From Pseudomonas matsuisoli (GTDB taxonomy: Bacteria > Pseudomonadota > Gammaproteobacteria > Pseudomonadales > Pseudomonadaceae), in contig NZ_BMPO01000001.1 of the NCBI RefSeq assembly GCF_014647635.1, forward strand, positions 372,001 through 436,000: a stretch of DNA of 64,000 nucleotides. Direction: 5' to 3'. A program made the translations under genes and the position numbers. Of this stretch, positions 18,407 to 29,353 are shown piece after piece. Numbering within the stretch: position 1 is the first letter of the stretch; the number at the start of each line of letters is the position of its first letter. The notes below the pieces were generated by a model that had not been told where the DNA came from, did no database searches, and was given only the letters and a program-made list of their open reading frames with translations.

Positions 18407-18834
18407 GAGCGATCACTCACAAAGCGGAAGCTGCTTGGCAATACCAACTTTAAACGTGCCAACAATTCCTCCGTGCGCGACGCTTCGTAAGGCTGGGCAG
18501 CATGCTTGCCCCACACTGGGGCCGGCCACGCATCATCGTTCTTTTTCCTAACGATGACATGCATATGCAGTTGCGCGACGACGTTACCCAATGTCGCCAC
18601 GTTCATCTTGTCTGCACCGAACGTATCTCGGAGCACCTCTGCTAAAAATGTGGTCTCCCGCCACAGCTGCTGTTGATCCTTTTCGTCCAACTGGAAAAGC
18701 TCACTTACGTCTTCGCGACGAGGCACCAGGATGAACCACGGATAGCGGGCATCGTTCATCAGCAACAAGCGGCTCAGCGTAAAGTCTCCCACTTCGATCG
18801 TGTCACCACGTAGACGGGCGTCTAACTCGAACAT
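18403..18834 (-). CDS. HIT-domain nucleotide-binding hydrolase
   Basis: 143 residues. The histidine-triad region reads QLHMHVIVRKKNDDAWPAP (about residue 92), with Ile at the third His position, as in the pseudomonad subfamily. HIT enzymes hydrolyse or transfer nucleotide phosphoramidates or dinucleoside polyphosphates; substrate unknown here. The frame opens 23 codons earlier, but MFELDARLRGDT matches the family start. It is the upstream partner of slyX. Confidence 0.9.
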   Translation of the reverse strand: MFELDARLRGDTIEVGDFTLSRLLLMNDARYPWFILVPRREDVSELFQLDEKDQQQLWRETTFLAEVLRDTFGADKMNVATLGNVVAQLHMHVIVRKKNDDAWPAPVWGKHAAQPYEASRTEELLARLKLVLPSSFRFVSDRS

Positions 18835-19293
18835 CACTACGTCCTCTGAATATCGGTTTCGCGAAGCATACGTGAGTTCACTGCCGCAACTGCAATCACC
18901 CACTCGCCTCCGTTTGGTGCACCCTTAAAATTAGCAGCTACATTTAGGTGCAAGACCATTGCGAAAGCGTGGTCTGGCGACAAGCACTGAGCCACCGGGT
19001 CGAGATGACTCGAGTAGTACGCAAGGAAAACCGTGTCGCGCACGATTATTGCTTATCTGAAAAATATCGGGTCATGAGAGGCGCGTATACGGATTCCATA
19101 TGTGGATTCAAAGCGTGCGGCATGATTAAGGCTATTTACGACCGTTCTTCGACATGCAGTAAGTAAGCACTGAAAAAGGTCGCCTTCGGGGTGCCGCTTG
19201 TTATAAGTTCGCGCCGATACAAAAACAAAGAACCGTGTGCAGTATCGAGCTACGACGGTCGAAGAATCGTTTAAACCAAAGGAGCAAATCACC
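18835..19293. other. Non-coding gap before the oprD-type porin
   Basis: 459 bp between divergent genes. It is visibly more AT-rich than the flanking genes, as long regulated porin leaders often are. TTGTTATAAG (about 19197-19206) may be part of the porin promoter. I found no tRNA, small gene or clear operator. Confidence 0.45.
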
Positions 19294-20619
19294 ATGAAAG
19301 TGATGAAGTGGAGCGTAATGGCCCTGGCAGTTGCCGCGGGCACCACCCAACTGGCGATGGCCAGCGCACAATCCGAGTCCAACGGCTTCGTCGAAGACAG
19401 CAGCCTGGACATCATCAACCGGAACTACTACTTCAATCACGATGGTAAGAACGGTGGCGGCGACGGCCGCGACTGGACTCACGCCATGCTGGTCAACTAT
19501 GAGTCAGGCTTCACTCAAGGCACCGTTGGTTTCGGTATTGACGCATTTGCAGTTGTTGGGCTTACCCTTGATAGCCGTTTCGGCGGCGCAGGTAACGCAC
19601 CTTATGACAACAACGGCGAGAAGAAAGATGACTGGCAGCGTGCCGGTGGCGCCGTCAAATTTCGCGTCTCCGACACTACGCTGAAATACGGTACATTCCA
19701 GCCTACCGCGCCGGTATTCGCCGTTGGCGGCAGCCGAATCACGCCACAAATGGCTACCGGCTTTGGTCTTGTCAGCGAGGAGATCGAAGACCTGATGCTC
19801 GAGGCTGGCCACTTCACTTCCGCGAGCGGCCCGCGCAGCGTTAGCAACAATGAATCTCTCACTGCAGCCTATGCGGGCATTGAAGCTAACAGTGCAGACT
19901 TCGTAGGTGGCACCTATGGTCTTGGCGAGAACCTAAGCCTTTCGCTGTATGGCAGTGAATTCGAAGACGTATGGCGCCAGTACTACGGCAACGTAAATTA
20001 CACGCTGCCAATCAATGACGATCAAGCGCTGGCATTCGACTTCAATATTTATCGTACCCTAGACGAAGGCAGTGCGGATGCAGGCAGCATCAATACCACG
20101 ATCTTCTCGCTGGCCACGGCCTACAGTATCGGCGCCCATACCTTTACCGTTGCATATCAGCAGAACAGTGGAGATACCCCTTTCGATTACGTCGGTGTAG
20201 GTAACGAAGGAAGTACCGGCGACTCGATCTTCCTTGCCAACTCGGTGCATGTATCCGACTTCAACGGTCCAAAGGAAAAATCTGCCCAAGTCCGTTATGA
20301 CATCGACATGACAACATTCGGTCTGCCTGGCGTGTCCTTCATGGCTCGTTACCTGACCGGCTGGAATGCCGATTACACGCGGATGAGCTCAAGCTCCGCT
20401 TACTTCCCAGGCCTCGACGACGATGGCAACCTGACCCTCGGCGATAACGGCAAGCACCAGGAATTCGATTTCGAAGCGCGCTACGTCGTACAGAACGGTC
20501 CTGCCAAAGACCTGTCCTTCCGTCTACGCCAAGCGTTCCACAATGGTAACGATGACTACGCCGATACCGACACCAAGCAAACCCGCTTGATGATCGAGTA
20601 CCCGCTGAGCATCCTGTAA
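19294..20619 (+). CDS. OprD-family outer-membrane porin
   Basis: 441 residues: signal peptide MKVMKWSVMALAVAAG...AMASAQ (cleavage near residue 25), then an 18-strand beta-barrel of the OprD family, with the early NRNYYFN motif typical of the family and a terminal strand ending MIEYPLSIL. OprD-type channels take up basic amino acids, small peptides or carboxylates. The locus matches PA0958 (oprD), but substrate class cannot be assigned from sequence alone. The frame opens 19 codons earlier; the AAAGGAG site 8 bases before 19294 decides the start. A strong terminator follows. Confidence 0.92.
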   Translation: MKVMKWSVMALAVAAGTTQLAMASAQSESNGFVEDSSLDIINRNYYFNHDGKNGGGDGRDWTHAMLVNYESGFTQGTVGFGIDAFAVVGLTLDSRFGGAGNAPYDNNGEKKDDWQRAGGAVKFRVSDTTLKYGTFQPTAPVFAVGGSRITPQMATGFGLVSEEIEDLMLEAGHFTSASGPRSVSNNESLTAAYAGIEANSADFVGGTYGLGENLSLSLYGSEFEDVWRQYYGNVNYTLPINDDQALAFDFNIYRTLDEGSADAGSINTTIFSLATAYSIGAHTFTVAYQQNSGDTPFDYVGVGNEGSTGDSIFLANSVHVSDFNGPKEKSAQVRYDIDMTTFGLPGVSFMARYLTGWNADYTRMSSSSAYFPGLDDDGNLTLGDNGKHQEFDFEARYVVQNGPAKDLSFRLRQAFHNGNDDYADTDTKQTRLMIEYPLSIL

Positions 20620-20646
20620 TAACAGCTGCTTAGCGTAACGCGAGAG

Positions 20647-20670
20647 AGCCCGGCATTTGCCGGGCTTTTT
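20647..20670 (+). terminator. Rho-independent terminator of the porin gene
   Basis: AGCCCGGC (20647-20654), a 4-base loop and GCCGGGCT (20659-20666) followed by a run of T. Confidence 0.92.
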
Positions 20671-20779
20671 ATTGCGATTGCCGCAATCTCTACTCGACCC
20701 GCCCGCCGCTATACGCCTGCCAACCACCGCCGTACAATGCCAGGCCATTCCATCCAGCTTCGGTAAGAACGGCCCCGTC

Positions 20780-22495
20780 ATGCGCACCAGTCAGTACCTT
20801 CTCGCCACCCAGAAAGAAACGCCCTCCGATGCTGTAGTCATCAGCCATCAGCTGATGCTTCGCGCAGGCATGATTCGCAAGCTTGCCTCTGGCCTCTACA
20901 CCTGGCTGCCGCTCGGTCTGCGAGTCCTGCAAAAGGCCAGCGCGATCGTGCGGGAAGAGATGAACGCGGCCGGCGCGCTAGAAGTCCTGATGCCAGCCGT
21001 TCAACCCGCCGAACTTTGGCAAGAATCTGGCCGCTGGGAGCAATACGGTCCGGAACTGCTGCGTATCAAGGATCGCCATCAACGCGAATTCTGCGTTGGC
21101 CCCACGCACGAAGAAGTCATTACCGATCTCATGCGCAATGAGCTCAACAGCTACAAGCAACTGCCGCTGAATCTCTATCAGATCCAGACAAAATTCCGGG
21201 ATGAGATTCGCCCTCGCTTCGGCTTGATGCGTGGCCGCGAATTCATCATGAAGGATGCCTATTCCTTCCACGCCGACCAAGCGTCGCTTCAAAGCACCTA
21301 CGACGCAATGTATGACGCCTACTGCAAGGTATTCACCCGCATGGGCTTGAACTTCCGCCCCGTCGAGGCGGACAACGGTTCTATCGGCGGCAGCGGCTCG
21401 CACGAGTTCCACGTGCTTGCGAGCTCGGGTGAAGACGACATCGTTTTCAGCGACAGCTCTGATTACGCAGCGAACATAGAAAAAGCCGAGGCAGTTCCTC
21501 GCGAGACGGAACGCCAAGTACCCACCGAGGCGATGCACTTGGTGGACACGCCGCAGACGAAGACGATTGCGGCACTCGTCGAAAATTTTGGTCTCAACAT
21601 CGAGCGCACCATCAAGACGCTGATAGTGAAAGGCGCCGAAGAAGGTACGTTGGTTGCCCTCATCATTCGTGGCGACCATGAGCTAAACGAAATCAAAGCC
21701 AGCAATCTTCCCGAAGTTGCATCCCCCCTGGTCTTTGCCAACGAGGCCGAAGTGCGTGCAGCCATTGGCGCAGGTCCCGGCTCATTAGGCCCAGTGAACC
21801 TGCCAATGCCATGCATTATCGATCGGTCGGTCGCTTTGATGAGCGACTTCGCCGTCGGCGCCAACATCGAAGACAAACACTACTTCGGTGTGAATTGGGA
21901 GCGTGACTTGGCGTTGCCAAACGTCGCAGACCTGCGCAATGTCGTGGCCGGCGATCCGAGTCCAGATGGCAAAGGTACGCTGGTGATCAAGCGCGGCATC
22001 GAGGTTGGGCATATTTTCCAACTAGGCGAGAAATACAGCCGCGCCATGAATTGCCAGGTGCTGGGCGAAACAGGCAAACCCGTCGTTCTGGCAATGGGCT
22101 GCTATGGTATTGGCGTCTCCCGCGTGGTCGCGGCCGCCATCGAGCAAAACCACGACGAGCGCGGCATCATCTGGCCAGAGGCGCTCTGCCCTTTCCAAGT
22201 CGCTCTCGTGCCGCTGAAATACGAAACCGAGTCGGTACGCGAGGCGACCGATGCGCTTTATCGTGAATTGACCAGCGCCGGCGTTGAAGTCCTGTTGGAT
22301 GATCGCGACCGCAAGACTAGCCCTGGGGTCAAATTTGCGGACATGGAACTGATCGGCATACCGCATCGCATCGTGATCAGCGATCGCGGTCTCGGCGAGG
22401 GCACCGTGGAATACAAACAACGCCGGGACAGCGAGCCGCAGCACATCGCGGTCAGCGATATCCTGAGCTTCGTCAAAGAGCGTCTGGCACGCTAG
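20780..22495 (+). CDS. proS: Prolyl-tRNA synthetase (bacterial type)
   Basis: 571 residues, the standard size of the bacterial form with an editing (INS) domain (about 225-405). Class II motifs: PTHEEVIT (about 108), [21 protein letters not shown] (about 140) and the C-terminal [10 protein letters not shown] (about 445), followed by the anticodon-binding domain. The frame opens 41 codons earlier inside the porin terminator region; [15 protein letters not shown] is the conserved N-terminus. Confidence 0.97.
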   Translation: MRTSQYLLATQKETPSDAVVISHQLMLRAGMIRKLASGLYTWLPLGLRVLQKASAIVREEMNAAGALEVLMPAVQPAELWQESGRWEQYGPELLRIKDRHQREFCVGPTHEEVITDLMRNELNSYKQLPLNLYQIQTKFRDEIRPRFGLMRGREFIMKDAYSFHADQASLQSTYDAMYDAYCKVFTRMGLNFRPVEADNGSIGGSGSHEFHVLASSGEDDIVFSDSSDYAANIEKAEAVPRETERQVPTEAMHLVDTPQTKTIAALVENFGLNIERTIKTLIVKGAEEGTLVALIIRGDHELNEIKASNLPEVASPLVFANEAEVRAAIGAGPGSLGPVNLPMPCIIDRSVALMSDFAVGANIEDKHYFGVNWERDLALPNVADLRNVVAGDPSPDGKGTLVIKRGIEVGHIFQLGEKYSRAMNCQVLGETGKPVVLAMGCYGIGVSRVVAAAIEQNHDERGIIWPEALCPFQVALVPLKYETESVREATDALYRELTSAGVEVLLDDRDRKTSPGVKFADMELIGIPHRIVISDRGLGEGTVEYKQRRDSEPQHIAVSDILSFVKERLAR

Positions 22496-22503
22496 CCACT
22501 GCC

Positions 22504-23454
22504 ATGTCGAAACGTCCAACGAACACAATCGTGGCGGCGGCAGGCGCAAGTCTGCTGCTTGCCGGCTGCGCCAATCATCTGCCCCAACGCAGCGAGAACG
22601 AACAACGTGTCGAGCGCACATTGCGAGATCACCTCCTGCAAATCGACGCAGGTGATCCGCCGATCATGGAGTTACCGCAACGGCGCATCCGGGTAACCGA
22701 GCAAAGACGCTTCGATGTCACCGACTATGAAGTCACGCGGCTTTATGACCGGTACACGCCTTACCAGGCGTGGCGCGAGCTCTATGAAATACCTGCGGGC
22801 GCAGTCGCGATCGTGGCCGGCGTCGCTGCGAATGCGCTGAACGTGGTGCTGCTCGGCAACGTTCCCGCTGCAGCTACGAAGGGTTGGATTCAATACGGCA
22901 TCGACGGGCTCAATCCGGCCATGAATGTCGAGTCGAACGGCCGATCGCAACAGAACCTGGCAGGCATTCAGGAAGTCGAGCGCGATCGCAGGGAAGAATT
23001 CACTAACCTTCCGTGGGCCCAGCAGCCTGTTCAATTGGATCTCAACGGTCGCACTTACGATTTGCAAACAGACCGTAACGGCTACCTGAAACTGAACCTA
23101 TTGGACAGCCCATTTCCGGAGCGTAATCTTTCCCGGCTTGCGTCATTTCAACTCAAGGCTGTCGCAAGCGATGAAACGGTCGGTGTTGCGACTGTGACAG
23201 TGAGCCGAAGCTTGCGAGCCAAGCTCGACGAGGCTCACGCACTTGTTTTCGACGACCTCGAAGACGGAGAGATCAGTCAGTGGGTACATCGCGTAGCGCG
23301 GCTTTCAGAGCTTGGCCTCGAACAGGAAGCAAACGAGCTTGAGCAAAGCCTAATCGAATTGACCCGAAACGATCCTGAGTTGCAGGCCGAGTTCATTCAG
23401 TCTCTCCAAGAAGAGACCGGACGAAAAGCGGCGGACCCAGGTCCCGGCGAGTAA
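22504..23454 (+). CDS. Conserved pseudomonad lipoprotein of unknown function
   Basis: 316 residues. A lipoprotein signal peptide ends in LLAGC (Cys at residue 22). The mature part has a hydrophobic stretch at about 98-125 (IPAGAVAIVAGVAANALNVVLLG), then a beta-rich region with a possible carbohydrate- or calcium-sandwich-like fold (VQLDLNGRTYDLQTD...), and an acidic helical C-terminus. I do not recognise the family. It starts 8 bp after proS and is followed 7 bp later by a lytic transglycosylase, so a periplasmic cell-wall-related role is possible but not shown. Confidence 0.75.
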   Translation: MSKRPTNTIVAAAGASLLLAGCANHLPQRSENEQRVERTLRDHLLQIDAGDPPIMELPQRRIRVTEQRRFDVTDYEVTRLYDRYTPYQAWRELYEIPAGAVAIVAGVAANALNVVLLGNVPAAATKGWIQYGIDGLNPAMNVESNGRSQQNLAGIQEVERDRREEFTNLPWAQQPVQLDLNGRTYDLQTDRNGYLKLNLLDSPFPERNLSRLASFQLKAVASDETVGVATVTVSRSLRAKLDEAHALVFDDLEDGEISQWVHRVARLSELGLEQEANELEQSLIELTRNDPELQAEFIQSLQEETGRKAADPGPGE

Positions 23455-23461
23455 CAAAGGC

Positions 23462-24061
23462 ATGCGTTGCCACTTTCGACAGGTGAGCTTGGTGCTCATG
23501 CTGCTCGCGGTATTGTCGAACCCCCTGCCTCTTTTTGCTTCCACCTCCAAACTGCCACAAGCGCCTGAGCCTGAACTGCGGGCCTTGCTGCAACGCACGA
23601 TCGCGGAAGCCAGCAGTTTCAATGACCGCTTCGATGCAGAGGTCTGGTTGGTGGACATGTCCGCCCGACTGTCGCGCTTCATGCCTGATACGACCCAACG
23701 GCTCGAACTATTGAGGCTTGTCCATAGCGAGGCACGCAAGGCTGGCTTGCAGCCAGAAATCATCATTGCCCTGATTCACGCCGAGAGCCGATTCGACCGT
23801 TTTGCGATTTCTTCGGTGGGCGCGCAAGGCATGATGCAGGTCATGCCTTTCTGGAAAGCTGAGCTGGGCCGCCCTCAGGATAATCTGACGGACAACGCCA
23901 CCAATTTGCGCTACGGCTGCACGATACTGAGCTACTACCTGAAGAAGGAACGCGGTGACATGCGCCGAGCGCTGGCGCGCTACAACGGTAGCCTAGGGCA
24001 AGATCGCTATCCCACCAAAGTCATCGGTTTCTGGCAGGACTACTGGTTCGTCCGTCCGTAG
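23462..24061 (+). CDS. Lytic transglycosylase, SLT domain
   Basis: 199 residues: signal peptide (to about residue 27, PLFAS), then an SLT/GEWL-like domain with the catalytic Glu in IALIHAESRFD (about residue 105) and the following GAQGMMQVMP motif, and a final ALARYNGSLG. Such enzymes cleave the MurNAc-GlcNAc bond to form 1,6-anhydro ends. Small for the class; it has no visible lipobox, so it is probably soluble in the periplasm. It forms a likely operon with the preceding lipoprotein gene. Confidence 0.9.
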   Translation: MRCHFRQVSLVLMLLAVLSNPLPLFASTSKLPQAPEPELRALLQRTIAEASSFNDRFDAEVWLVDMSARLSRFMPDTTQRLELLRLVHSEARKAGLQPEIIIALIHAESRFDRFAISSVGAQGMMQVMPFWKAELGRPQDNLTDNATNLRYGCTILSYYLKKERGDMRRALARYNGSLGQDRYPTKVIGFWQDYWFVRP

Positions 24062-24089
24062 CACGCCGGACATAGCGTGCCTGAAATGG

Positions 24090-24551
24090 TTATTCGCCAG
24101 TCCGTAACCTGTGTAGGACCGTCGCCAACCCCTCTTCCGTCTGCTCACCTACGAGCTCTTGCCTCAAGACACCTCCGCTGTCCACCACGTACGTTGTCGG
24201 CAACGCCTTTGGACGAGGCAATTTGTAAACTGCGGCGCGCTTTTCCTCCATCAGCGGAAACGTGATACCTAGCACCGAAGCCGAACGCTGCAACGCATCT
24301 CCTTCCAGGCCGTCGTAGTTGATCCCCACGACGCGCGCGCCCGTGCCGCTCAAGCGTACGTCGAGCGCATTGAGCTCAGGCACTTCGGTGCGACAAGGCC
24401 CACACCATTCAGCCCAATAATTTACGACAAGCCACTGTCCTTCGAACGATTGCGACGAGGCATTCGACGTGACTTGGTCGGACTCGCCATTGCACCCACT
24501 GAGCACGAACACCGCCAGCATCAGTGCTGACAAAGAACCTCGACACGACAT
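24090..24551 (-). CDS. TlpA-like thioredoxin-fold lipoprotein
   Basis: 153 residues: lipobox FVLSGC with Cys at residue 20, then a thioredoxin domain with active site WAEWCGPCRTEVPEL (about 50-54 for WCGPC) and cis-Pro region KALPTTYVVD. Lipid anchoring plus CxxC suggests a periplasmic thiol-disulfide reductase or cytochrome-maturation helper; the partner is unknown. It converges with the transglycosylase gene. Confidence 0.9.
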   Translation of the reverse strand: MSCRGSLSALMLAVFVLSGCNGESDQVTSNASSQSFEGQWLVVNYWAEWCGPCRTEVPELNALDVRLSGTGARVVGINYDGLEGDALQRSASVLGITFPLMEEKRAAVYKLPRPKALPTTYVVDSGGVLRQELVGEQTEEGLATVLHRLRTGE

Positions 24552-24756
24552 AGAAACCTCCTGACTCCAATCCAGCTACTGCGACCTTTCACTCAAAGAT
24601 ACCGTGTCTGGCAAATCCTCGCGCGCATGAGGTGCTAGCGAGAAAATATCGAAGCTGGGAATTAAGTCACACGGACGTAAAACCTACGACACACCATATC
24701 CCTTAAGTGGCTCTTAAAATTCGATCCCTCTCCACAGTTGCAGGGAAGCACGAGCA

Positions 24757-25122
24757 ATGCACGCGACGAGTGAAAATGTCATTGGCACCATCAATGAGGC
24801 GGTCATGGAAGCGAGCCGCACTGCGGCTCTCGATGTTGCCGCCTGGCTTCTCATTCCAGGTCTTGCCGGCCAGAACGTCAGTCTTTCAGTCCTTTACGAT
24901 GATGGCCGCGACCACCATGAAGTGTTGATCGATGAAGGCGAAGTCGATTCGAACCATCGCATTCTTCTGGCGAATATCACGCAATTACCACTACAGACCT
25001 CTCATGAACCCGCGCGCGCTCGTGTGGTGTTACGCAGCCCAAAGCTGACCCGCGGAGTGGTCGTCGAGTCACTCTACGTCAAACCCATTGAGCCACGGTC
25101 GCTACTACGAAGCGCCAACTGA
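24757..25122 (+). CDS. Uncharacterised small protein
   Basis: 121 residues, no signal peptide, no cysteine. It has an N-terminal helical segment (about 1-35), then an alternating beta-like pattern (NVSLSVLYDDGRDHHEVLIDEG...RARVVLRSPKLTRGVVVESLYVKP). I recognise no family. Codon use resembles neighbours, and the frame is unbroken between two gaps of about 200 bp, each with promoter-like DNA. A weak GGGAAG site precedes the ATG. Confidence 0.6.
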   Translation: MHATSENVIGTINEAVMEASRTAALDVAAWLLIPGLAGQNVSLSVLYDDGRDHHEVLIDEGEVDSNHRILLANITQLPLQTSHEPARARVVLRSPKLTRGVVVESLYVKPIEPRSLLRSAN

Positions 25123-25311
25123 AGGCAGTACATCAGTAAGGTCCGTGACGTCAGCATGCAATGAACGCGCTTGGCATGGCACCCGCTGTCCAAAACAGTA
25201 GGCCATCCATTCCCCTACGGAAGGTAGCGACCCTATCTGGAAAAAGAAGCGATCGGCATTCGGGGATATTGGCAGCTAGAATCGGCGCTCTACCTGCAAA
25301 GATCATGAGCT

Positions 25312-26255
<944 letters not shown>

Positions 26256-26304
26256 TATTTCCAGGCTGGGTGCGACCGCGTTGACTGGCGGCCGCACTCG
26301 CGGA

Positions 26305-27009
26305 CTACCAGCCCAAGGTCTCCTTGAGAAATGGAATCGTGAGCTTACGTTGGGCCTGAAGCGAGGCTTGATCCAGTTGATCGAGCAATTCGAACAACGC
26401 GCCCGTGCTACGAACCCCTCGCGTGAGAATGAAGCGCCCTACGTCATCGGGAAGTTGTAGCCCACGACGAGACGCGCGGAGCTGGAGGGCTCTCAGCTTG
26501 TCTTCATCGGACAGCCGGTGCATCTGAAACACCAAGGCAAGCATCAAGCGCGACTGCATGTCAGCGAGCTGGATGGGCGTCTCACGCGGCGCGGTCGCTG
26601 CAGACAGCAGCAAACGACGACCCGCATCACGTAGTCGATTGAACAGATGAAACAACGCTTCTTCCCACAGGCGATCGCCGCCGACCACATCCAGGTCGTC
26701 AAGGCATACCAGCTCGTACTGCTCAAGATCGTCCAATAAATAGGGGCCGTCCTGAACCAACTCGCTCAGTGGCAGATAAACCGCTGCCTCTCCCTGCTGC
26801 TGCAAACGAAGACATGCAGCCTGCAGAAGGTGCGTTCGCCCAACGCCCTCGCTGCCCCATAGATAAATCAGGTTATCGGACCAACCCGCCTCAGGCTCAC
26901 ACAGGCGCTCGACATAACCGAGTGCCGCTGCGTTGGCGCCCGGGTAGAAATTGGCAAAAGTCGCATCGTCTCTGAGACGTACGCCAAGCGGTAACTGGAT
27001 CGGTTTCAT
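26305..27009 (-). CDS. hda: DnaA inactivator Hda
   Basis: 234 residues: N-terminal clamp-binding motif IQLPLGVRL (residues 4-12), an AAA+ domain with a degenerate Walker A (WGSEGVGRTHLLQA; the usual Lys is Arg), Walker B LVCLDDLDVV, and the C-terminal lid. With the beta clamp it stimulates ATP hydrolysis by DnaA after initiation. Arg in place of the P-loop Lys is also seen in other pseudomonad Hda proteins as far as I recall; binding preference should be tested before inferring loss. Confidence 0.93.
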   Translation of the reverse strand: MKPIQLPLGVRLRDDATFANFYPGANAAALGYVERLCEPEAGWSDNLIYLWGSEGVGRTHLLQAACLRLQQQGEAAVYLPLSELVQDGPYLLDDLEQYELVCLDDLDVVGGDRLWEEALFHLFNRLRDAGRRLLLSAATAPRETPIQLADMQSRLMLALVFQMHRLSDEDKLRALQLRASRRGLQLPDDVGRFILTRGVRSTGALFELLDQLDQASLQAQRKLTIPFLKETLGW

Positions 27010-27091
27010 GGGCGGCTTCTGCGAACCTTACCGGGATTTCAGAATCGGGCAGCTGGAAAGTCTATACAAATCAAAGGGCTGGCGCAGCCGA

Positions 27092-28132
27092 TTACCATGA
27101 GAAGTAAAGCGTTTTTGGCGCTGCGGGGTCTAGTGCAGCCGGGGCAGGCACCGCGTTTGCGTCGATCGCTTGCGCCGCAGGCGGCGGAGCACTGGACTCC
27201 GTCAATTGGATCAACTCCAACTGCGCACGTAGCTGCTGCTCGCTGGCGTTGACGCGATAACGGGCATCGGCGCCTTCGATCGAAAGCATTTGCGCACCAA
27301 AAGGCTCCAGTGCTCTTTGGAGTTCCGCATAGCGATCCAGCGTCACACCTGAAATCTGGACGTCGAAGGTGCTCGACGCTCCGGGCGTGATGGCAAAGCG
27401 CGGAGCAAGACGCTCGCTCAGCGTCAGCATGATGGCGTCAGCCAGGCCTTCGCGACTGTCAGCCTGAGCGCTGCCCTTTTCCTGTTGCTCGCCCAATGCC
27501 AATTGCCAATCGGCCCGCCATACGCCGTCTTGCTGCGCGGCGCGGACCGTGAGTATTCCGTCTGCGTCGTAGCGTTGCGATGCATCGGTCAATGCGCCCC
27601 CACCGGGGTTCGCAAGATTGTCCGTCGTCGCGACCAATTGCTCCTCGAGATCAGCGAGCGGCAGCCGTAGAGGAAGCCCGCGATACCGTGCGGCTTCTCG
27701 CAATGCGTTAGCCGCAGCCTGGTTATCGCCCGCCAGATTATTGGTGCCGTCCTCGGCACGGTCCAACCACCACGTCAACAGCGCCGGACGGCTCGCCCCC
27801 CAGAGCGGTAACCCAGCTTGACGCAGCGCTCGCTCGGTAGTGAGTGGATCGAAATCCACGACGAGCCGGTCTGCCTCGTAACCGTATTGGCTGACCACCT
27901 GTTGTGGGTCTTTCTTCAACGCGGCGATCGATGGATCGCTAGCAGCTTCTTTCTTGCCCGTCAGGCGGAGGACCAGCGTCTCGAACGCCGCCTGCAAGGC
28001 CTGGTCACGGGCGTCCGGTTGCTGCGAGGACACGGGTTCACGGACCTGATAAAGATCGTCAAGCGTCGCGGCGTGCAACGGCAGCGCCGACAACGCAAGA
28101 CAGGTCAGAACAAGGCGTGGAGTGAAGCGCAT
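27092..28132 (-). CDS. DUF2066 exported protein
   Basis: 346 residues after choosing the Met at 28132, because [21 protein letters not shown] is a good signal peptide; the frame opens 18 codons earlier. The mature protein starts [13 protein letters not shown] and contains the DUF2066 pattern [17 protein letters not shown]. The C-terminal third has an Ala/Pro-rich linker before a final TLYFSW. Conserved between hda and purM in pseudomonads. Function unknown; it is expected in the periplasm. Confidence 0.85.
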   Translation of the reverse strand: MRFTPRLVLTCLALSALPLHAATLDDLYQVREPVSSQQPDARDQALQAAFETLVLRLTGKKEAASDPSIAALKKDPQQVVSQYGYEADRLVVDFDPLTTERALRQAGLPLWGASRPALLTWWLDRAEDGTNNLAGDNQAAANALREAARYRGLPLRLPLADLEEQLVATTDNLANPGGGALTDASQRYDADGILTVRAAQQDGVWRADWQLALGEQQEKGSAQADSREGLADAIMLTLSERLAPRFAITPGASSTFDVQISGVTLDRYAELQRALEPFGAQMLSIEGADARYRVNASEQQLRAQLELIQLTESSAPPPAAQAIDANAVPAPAALDPAAPKTLYFSW

Positions 28133-28297
28133 AGGGCGTCTCGCAGGCAGCATGGATCGGAGGCATACCTTAGCAGTAGCCAGCAAAGAGGCGAAAGCCG
28201 AAGATGGCTGCTCTTTGGCAAGCCTGATAAAATCGCGCGCCTCGCGGACTGGCTACAATGCCAATCCCCAACACGTTTTCTGCAAAGGCCACCACCG

Positions 28298-29353
28298 ATG
28301 AGCAAGCAACCCTCCATCAGCTACAAGGATGCCGGCGTCGATATCGACGCAGGTGAAGCCCTGGTCGAACGTATCAAAGGCGTCGCCAAACGCACGGCTC
28401 GTCCTGAAGTCATGGGTGGACTGGGCGGCTTTGGCGCCCTTTGCGAGATTCCGGCAGGTTACCGACAGCCCGTATTGGTGTCGGGGACCGATGGTGTCGG
28501 CACCAAGCTTCGCCTGGCGCTGAACCTCAAGCAGCACGACAGCATCGGCCAGGATCTGGTCGCCATGTGCGTCAACGATCTCGTGGTGTGTGGCGCCGAG
28601 CCGCTGTTCTTTCTCGACTATTACGCGACCGGCAAGTTGAACGTCGACGTTGCGGCGGACGTGGTGACTGGCATCGGCGCGGGCTGCGAGCTGGCAGGGT
28701 GCTCACTCGTTGGCGGCGAAACCGCTGAAATGCCAGGAATGTACGAAGGTGAAGACTACGATCTCGCCGGGTTCTGCGTGGGCGTCGTGGAAAAGAGCGA
28801 AATCATCGATGGCTCTAAGGTGGCCGCAGGTGACGCGCTCATTGCGCTGCCCTCCTCCGGACCTCACTCGAACGGTTATTCGCTGATTCGCAAGATCATC
28901 GACGTGGCGAATGCAGACATTGCGCACGTGCAGGTCGAGGGTGCTTTGCTGAAAGATTTGCTCATGGCACCTACTCGGATCTATGTCAAACCGCTACTGA
29001 ATCTCATCAAGTCCACCGGTGCCGTGAAGGCGATGGCCCATATCACGGGCGGCGGTCTGCTGGACAACATTCCGCGCGTGCTGCCTGATGGCGCAAGAGC
29101 GGTGATCGATGTCGCCAGCTGGACGCGTCCCCCTGTCTTCGACTGGCTACAGCAGCAAGGCAACGTCGATGAGCACGAGATGCACCGAGTGCTGAACTGC
29201 GGGGTTGGCATGGTCATCTGCGTCGCCCAAGCAGACGTCGAGCGTGCGCTGAACGTGCTCCGCGAGAACGGCGAGCAGCCATGGGTCATCGGCGCCATCG
29301 AAACAGCAGCGGACGGCGAGCGTGTCGTTCTGAACAATCTCAAACAGCACTAA
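28298..29353 (+). CDS. purM: Phosphoribosylformylglycinamidine cyclo-ligase
   Basis: 351 residues of the PurM/AIR synthetase family: [13 protein letters not shown] (about 62-74) is the ATP-binding signature, with [21 protein letters not shown] and [11 protein letters not shown]. It makes 5-aminoimidazole ribonucleotide in purine synthesis. The frame runs open far upstream (to 27818) as an antisense shadow of the DUF2066 gene; [15 protein letters not shown] at 28298 is the family start. It overlaps purN by one base (TAATG). Confidence 0.97.
   Translation: MSKQPSISYKDAGVDIDAGEALVERIKGVAKRTARPEVMGGLGGFGALCEIPAGYRQPVLVSGTDGVGTKLRLALNLKQHDSIGQDLVAMCVNDLVVCGAEPLFFLDYYATGKLNVDVAADVVTGIGAGCELAGCSLVGGETAEMPGMYEGEDYDLAGFCVGVVEKSEIIDGSKVAAGDALIALPSSGPHSNGYSLIRKIIDVANADIAHVQVEGALLKDLLMAPTRIYVKPLLNLIKSTGAVKAMAHITGGGLLDNIPRVLPDGARAVIDVASWTRPPVFDWLQQQGNVDEHEMHRVLNCGVGMVICVAQADVERALNVLRENGEQPWVIGAIETAADGERVVLNNLKQH

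Noticed and set aside
27818-28297. Extended N-terminus for purM
   Set aside because: Runs antisense through the DUF2066 gene; the true PurM N-terminus and length begin at 28298.
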